From contig NZ_JAIOAA010000001.1 of NCBI RefSeq assembly GCF_019890675.1, positions 310,001 through 374,000 of the forward strand: a stretch of 64,000 nucleotides of DNA, read 5' to 3'. This document shows positions 60,327 through 64,000 of the stretch, in pieces (the first letter of the stretch is position 1; the number at the start of each line of letters is the position of its first letter). This DNA comes from Micromonospora sp. PLK6-60 (GTDB taxonomy: Bacteria > Actinomycetota > Actinomycetes > Mycobacteriales > Micromonosporaceae). A model generated the notes under the pieces. The model was not told where the DNA came from and made no database searches. It saw only the letters and a list, made by a program, of their open reading frames with translations. Made by a program: the position numbers and the translations under genes.

Positions 60327-62429
60327 ATGAGCGACACCGCGCAGCCCCTGCTGGAGCTGGTCTTCGACCGGCTCGCCGACGACGAGGCCGTACCGGCCGA
60401 CGTCGCCGACCTGGTCCTCGCCGCGCTCGCCGGCGGCGACGACCTGGCCGCCGCCCTCGCCGGCAAGCCGACCCGGCTGGATCCCCGCTCCCCCACCGGT
60501 GACGGTCCGGGCCGGCGGATCTGGTTGAAGTCGGTGACCGTGGCCGGGTTCCGCGGCGTCGGCGAGGAGCGCACCCTCGACGTCGCGCCGGGGCCAGGTC
60601 TGACGCTGGTGGTGAGGCGCAACGGCTCCGGCAAATCCAGCTTCGCCGAAGCGGTGGAGCTGGCGCTCACCGGCGACAGCGCCCGCTGGGCGGAGAAGAG
60701 CAGCGTGTGGCGGCAGGGCTGGCGGAATCTACACGCCCCGCAGCCGTGCCGGATCGCGGTGGAGCTGCTGGTCGACGGGGTGGCCACGCCGACCCGGGTG
60801 GCGCGGGCCTGGCCGGCCGGCGCCGAACTGCCTGACGCACAGCTCACGGTCACCAGCGACCGGGGTCGGCACGATGGCCTCGACGAGCTGGGCCTGGCCC
60901 GGCCGCTGGAGCTGTACCGGCCGTTCCTCACCGCCGCCGAGCTGGGCCGGCTCACCGGAGGCACGCAGAGCCAGCTCTTCGACGCGCTCTTCGCGATCCT
61001 CGGCCTGGACGCGATCACCGACGCCGACCGGCGTCTGCTGCGCGCCGCCCGGCCGCACGAGACGGCCGTCAAGGAGGTACGCGCGCAGCGGACCGCCCTC
61101 GCGGCCACGCTGGACGGGGTGGCCGACGACCGGGCCCGGCGGGCGGCGGTGCTGTTGCGCCGTCGGGGCGCGGTGGACCTGGCGGCGCTGGCGGCGATCC
61201 TGGCCGAGCCGGACGAGGCGAACGCCGACGAGGCGGTCCGGCGCTGCCGGGAACTCGCCGACCTGGCCCTGCCGGGCGTGGACGAGGTGGCCCGGTTGGC
61301 GGGGCAGCTGCACGCCGCGGCGGCGGAGACGGTCCGGTACGACGGTGGCCGGTCCCGGGCGGCGTTGCGCACGGCGGAACTGCTGCGCCTCGCCGTGGAG
61401 GAGCACCACGAGGGTGGTGACGGGCCGTGCCCGGTCTGCCGGGCGGGAACGCTGGACGGGGAATGGCGGGCGCGGGCGGAGGCGGCGCTGACCGAGTTGC
61501 GGCAGCGTAGCGTGGCCGCGCAGAACGCCGCCTCCCGGCTCACCGCCCTGCTGCGCCAGGCGCACCACCTGGTCGACGACATCGCGTTCCCGCCCGAGGT
61601 GCCGGAGCGGGCCGGCGGCAACGAGGACGGCGAGCTGACCGAGGTGGTCGGGCCGCTCACGGAGGCGGTGGCGGCGCTGCGGCGCGTACCCGGTGGGCCG
61701 GTGGAACTGGCCGACCACCTGGCGGCGCGGTACCCGGCGGTCGTGGCGGCGGCGGGCGCGGCGCGGGCGTACGCCGAGGGTTTCCTGCGGCAGCGCGACA
61801 CCGGCTGGCGGGCGGCGGCGGTGCGGCTGCGAGCCTGGCTGGCGGCGGCGGGCGGCCTGGCGGTGCGGGAGACGGCCCTGGCCCGGGTGAAGGCGGCGCG
61901 GGCGTGGTTGTCGGAGACCGGTGCGGTGGTGCGGGACGAGCGACTGCGACCGTTCGCCGCGCACTCGCAGCGGATCTGGGAACGGCTGCGGCAGGAGAGC
62001 AACGTCGAGCTGGGTGCGATGCGCCTGGAGGGGTCGAACACGCAGCGGCGGGTGGTGTTCCCGGTCGCCGTGGACGGCGCCGACAACGGCACCGTGCTGG
62101 GCGTGCTGAGCCAGGGTGAGATGCACGCTCTCGGACTGGCGACGTTCCTGCCGCGTGGCTGCGCGGCGGAGAGTCCGTTGCGGTTCGTGGTGGTCGACGA
62201 CCCGGTGCAGAGCATGGATCCGTCGAAGGTGGACGGCCTCGCCCAGGTGCTCGCCGAGCTGGCCCAGGAGCGGCAGGTGGTGGTCTTCACCCACGACGGC
62301 CGGCTGCCCGACGCGGTACGGCGCCTCGACCTCGGCGCGGCGCGGATCGTGGAGGTCCACCGGGCGGAGCGGTCGGCGGTGACGTTGCGTCCGGGCGATC
62401 CGCCGCTTGGAAGATCGAAGAAGTGCTGA
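60327..62429 (+). CDS. Rad50/SMC-like ATPase with altered Walker A
   Basis: 700 residues. VTVAGFRGVGEERTLDV is the RecF/SMC start. Walker A reads RRNGSGKSS with Arg97 where Gly is normally required; one base change (GGG to AGG) would explain it. The C-terminal half has ABC signature LSQGE (594-598), Walker B VVVDDP and D-loop SMDPSK, then VVVFTHD. The middle is coiled-coil-like with a CPVC pair near 368 as in Rad50 zinc hooks. GGGAG precedes the ATG. The family binds DNA ends or acts in defence with a nuclease; here an RNase H gene is upstream. It is a standalone ATPase with no TOPRIM domain. Confidence 0.75.
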   Translation: MSDTAQPLLELVFDRLADDEAVPADVADLVLAALAGGDDLAAALAGKPTRLDPRSPTGDGPGRRIWLKSVTVAGFRGVGEERTLDVAPGPGLTLVVRRNGSGKSSFAEAVELALTGDSARWAEKSSVWRQGWRNLHAPQPCRIAVELLVDGVATPTRVARAWPAGAELPDAQLTVTSDRGRHDGLDELGLARPLELYRPFLTAAELGRLTGGTQSQLFDALFAILGLDAITDADRRLLRAARPHETAVKEVRAQRTALAATLDGVADDRARRAAVLLRRRGAVDLAALAAILAEPDEANADEAVRRCRELADLALPGVDEVARLAGQLHAAAAETVRYDGGRSRAALRTAELLRLAVEEHHEGGDGPCPVCRAGTLDGEWRARAEAALTELRQRSVAAQNAASRLTALLRQAHHLVDDIAFPPEVPERAGGNEDGELTEVVGPLTEAVAALRRVPGGPVELADHLAARYPAVVAAAGAARAYAEGFLRQRDTGWRAAAVRLRAWLAAAGGLAVRETALARVKAARAWLSETGAVVRDERLRPFAAHSQRIWERLRQESNVELGAMRLEGSNTQRRVVFPVAVDGADNGTVLGVLSQGEMHALGLATFLPRGCAAESPLRFVVVDDPVQSMDPSKVDGLAQVLAELAQERQVVVFTHDGRLPDAVRRLDLGAARIVEVHRAERSAVTLRPGDPPLGRSKKC

Positions 62430-62451
62430 CATCCGACAGGCGACAGACTTT

Positions 62452-62466
62452 CTGTCAATATGACAG
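62452..62466. promoter_or_regulatory. Palindromic operator upstream of the Nudix regulator
   Basis: CTGTCA-ATA-TGACAG is a perfect 6-bp inverted repeat centred 25 bases before the ATG of the Nudix-HTH gene. The position suits autoregulation by an NrtR-type protein. A related CGACAG occurs just upstream (62441-62446). Confidence 0.6.
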
Positions 62467-62484
62467 GAAGCCTACGGTGGATCC

Positions 62485-63213
62485 ATGTCAGACGGTCACT
62501 GGGTTCCGCCCACGGTTCTTCTCACGGTGGACCTCGTCATCTTCACGCTGCGCGAATCCGAGCTACACGTGCTGCTCATCGAGCGCGGCGTGGATCCCTA
62601 TCGAGGCGCCCTCGCGCTACCCGGTGGTTTCCTCAACCACGAGCAGGAAGACCTGCTCCCCGCCGCCCATCGGGAGCTTGCCGAGGAGGCGGGCCTCGGG
62701 CCCGATCGGCTGCACCTCGAACAGCTCGGCATCTACGGCATGCCGGGCCGTGACCCCAGGGGGCGGGTGGTCTCCGTGGCGTACCTGGCCATCACCCCCC
62801 GACTGCCCGAGCCGTTGGCCGGCACCGACGCCGCCGAGGCCAGCTGGACGCCGGTGGCTCAGGCACTGTCCGGCGAAGCGCCCCTGGCCTTCGACCACCA
62901 GCAAATCCTCACCGACGGCGTGGAGCGGGCCCGCGAGAAGTTGGAACGCTCCGCGCTCGCCACCGCCTTCTGCGGCCCGACCTTCACCATCGCCGAACTA
63001 CAGGCCGTCTACGAGGCGGTATGGGGTGTACGGCTCGACCCCCGCAATTTCTATCGGAAGGTGCAGAGCGTCGACGGCTTCATCGTGCCCGCCGGCCCGA
63101 CCCGCAAGACCGACGGCGGACGTCCCGCTCGACTGTTCCGGTCCGGTCCACGCACCACGCTGCACCCCCCGATGACCAGACCACAGGACTTGCCAGGCAA
63201 GGAGAAGACGTGA
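62485..63213 (+). CDS. Nudix-domain protein with C-terminal winged helix (NrtR-like)
   Basis: 242 residues. Residues about 10-150 are a Nudix domain: VDLVIFTLRESELHVLLIERG, PGGFLNHEQEDLLPAAHREL and AEEAGL. The REL.EE core of the Nudix box is complete, although one residue is inserted between its Gly and Glu parts. Residues about 160-225 form a winged helix (FTIAELQAVYEAVWG; NFYRKVQSVDGF) as in NrtR regulators, which sense ADP-ribose or related NAD metabolites. A palindrome lies just upstream. The stop overlaps the next start as GTGA. Whether it hydrolyses, regulates or does both is open. Confidence 0.8.
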   Translation: MSDGHWVPPTVLLTVDLVIFTLRESELHVLLIERGVDPYRGALALPGGFLNHEQEDLLPAAHRELAEEAGLGPDRLHLEQLGIYGMPGRDPRGRVVSVAYLAITPRLPEPLAGTDAAEASWTPVAQALSGEAPLAFDHQQILTDGVERAREKLERSALATAFCGPTFTIAELQAVYEAVWGVRLDPRNFYRKVQSVDGFIVPAGPTRKTDGGRPARLFRSGPRTTLHPPMTRPQDLPGKEKT

Positions 63214-64000
63214 GAACGAACCGCGGTCTCGTCGTGATCCTCACCGCCCTCAACCTCGAGTACGAGGCGGTCCGCGAACGGTTGACCGACCTGCGCGTAC
63301 ACCGGCACACGGCCGGCACCCGTTTCGAGGTGGGCCGGATCAGCCAGAGCACCTGCCGGGTCGCGCTGGCCCTGGTGGGCAAGGGCAACCACCCCGCCGC
63401 GGTGCTAGCCGAGCGGGCGATGGCCGAGTTCTCCCCGGCCGCCGTGCTGTTCGTCGGAGTAGCCGGCGGCCTCTGGCCCAACATCCGCCTGGGCGACGTC
63501 GTCGTCGCCAGCAAGATCTACGCCTACCAGGGTGGCACCAGCGAGGACGACGGCCTCAAGGCCCGACCGAAGGCATGGGAGATCCCGCACGAGGCGGACC
63601 AGGTGGCCCAGCACGTGAACAGGAGCAACACCTGGCGACACCTTCTGCCAGCAGGTTCGGCCCCCGCTGTTCACTTCGGGCCGATAGCCGCCGGGGAGGT
63701 GGTGCAGGACTCGGCGATCTCCGAGCAGGCCCGGTGGATCCGGCAGCACTACAACGACGCCGTGGCCATCGAGATGGAGGCGGCGGGCGTGGCTCAGGCC
63801 GGCCACCTCAACCGCGCCCTCCCGGTGGTGGTCGTACGCGGCATCAGCGACCGCGCCGACGGCAGCAAGGCGGCCAGCGACGGCCAGCACTGGCAGCCGA
63901 AAGCCGCCGGTCACGCCGCCGCGTTCGCCACCGCCCTGGCACAGGAACTGATCATCGAGGGCCCGATCAGCCGAGCAGGCAGCGCGGGCCGGAACGGGAG
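63210..64000 (+). CDS. MTA/SAH-nucleosidase-like phosphorylase-superfamily protein (partial)
   Basis: The gene starts at GTG overlapping the Nudix stop and is open to the end of the window (263 codons). VVILTALNLEYEAVR begins a PNP/UDP-phosphorylase fold; GVAGGLWPNIRLGDVVVASK, the purine-binding VAIEMEAAGVAQAG and the catalytic GISDRADG are all present, so an N-glycosidase or phosphorylase acting on adenosine-like nucleosides is likely. In actinobacteria such domains are often joined to effector or sensor modules, and the missing C-terminus would tell. Coupling to a Nudix/NrtR-type gene suggests control by nucleotide metabolites. Confidence 0.75.
   Translation, partial: MRTNRGLVVILTALNLEYEAVRERLTDLRVHRHTAGTRFEVGRISQSTCRVALALVGKGNHPAAVLAERAMAEFSPAAVLFVGVAGGLWPNIRLGDVVVASKIYAYQGGTSEDDGLKARPKAWEIPHEADQVAQHVNRSNTWRHLLPAGSAPAVHFGPIAAGEVVQDSAISEQARWIRQHYNDAVAIEMEAAGVAQAGHLNRALPVVVVRGISDRADGSKAASDGQHWQPKAAGHAAAFATALAQELIIEGPISRAGSAGRNG

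Noticed and set aside
1..64000. tRNA genes, CRISPR arrays, transposases and integrases
   Set aside because: I looked for cloverleaf-like repeats, regularly spaced repeats and DDE or tyrosine-recombinase motifs and found none I could support, so the borders of the accessory region remain undefined.

Overview
The window is high-GC actinobacterial DNA, most like a Micromonospora or a close relative. The evidence is the GC-rich codon use, frequent GTG and TTG starts, two Scr1-type HTH/DUF397 regulator pairs, a SARP (BTAD) regulator, a type VII secretion toxin locus and an unusually long GlmS-like protein. I see no rRNA, tRNA, CRISPR array, transposase or integrase. The genus is an inference from gene content.

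Layout. (1) About 1-10.4 kb is ordinary chromosome: a long GlmS-type aminotransferase, a FetB-like permease, a haloacetate-dehalogenase-like hydrolase, a SARP regulator, a VOC protein, a D,D-carboxypeptidase and an F420/FMN split-barrel protein. (2) 10.4-12.0 kb is a tightly overlapping operon of a four-cysteine protein and two YeeE/YedE sulfur-transport halves. (3) 12.2-14.5 kb is a regulator module: small protein, Scr1-like HTH, DUF397 and a LysE exporter. (4) 14.6-16.6 kb is a YbaB/EspC/DUF6883-toxin/DUF4926-immunity operon. (5) 16.7-35 kb is defence island A on the minus strand: a GmrSD-type nuclease with an alkyltransferase-like tail, a 2143-residue DruE-like DEAD/DUF1998 helicase, a RelE-fold/UvrD fusion, a Ser/Thr kinase and a 1997-residue DUF4011/DUF3320 helicase.

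(6) 35.3-44.5 kb holds small accessory genes, a broken gene, a membrane protein and the most striking pair: a 132-residue protein ending in an RHIM-like amyloid motif (37.6-38.0 kb), and an NB-ARC/TPR NLR-type protein that begins with the matching motif (38.95-41.4 kb). The two share VQARDVxGGxHx. Between them lie DUF6879 and its usual small partner. (7) 44.5-46.6 kb is a second copy of the regulator module, with a frameshifted DivIVA-domain gene upstream of the small protein. (8) 46.7-58.0 kb is defence island B on the minus strand: an HsdM-like protein with an HPPF motif, a Ser/Thr kinase, a DrmD-like SNF2 helicase, a 1636-residue Eco57I/PglX/DrmMI-like adenine methylase and a frameshifted PD-(D/E)XK-like gene. 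The last third of the methylase has clearly lower GC, as if its target-recognition part had been swapped. (9) 58.0-64 kb has two secreted or anchored small proteins, an RNase H, a Rad50/SMC-like ATPase with an altered P-loop, and a Nudix-HTH/nucleosidase pair with a palindromic operator; the last gene runs off the window.

Taken together, most of 16.7-64 kb looks like one large accessory region of genome-conflict genes. Each helicase island carries a Ser/Thr kinase, and neither has the full gene set of canonical BREX or DISARM. The NLR/amyloid pair is a credible candidate for a regulated cell-death circuit. Family names come from recognised motifs only; no searches were run.
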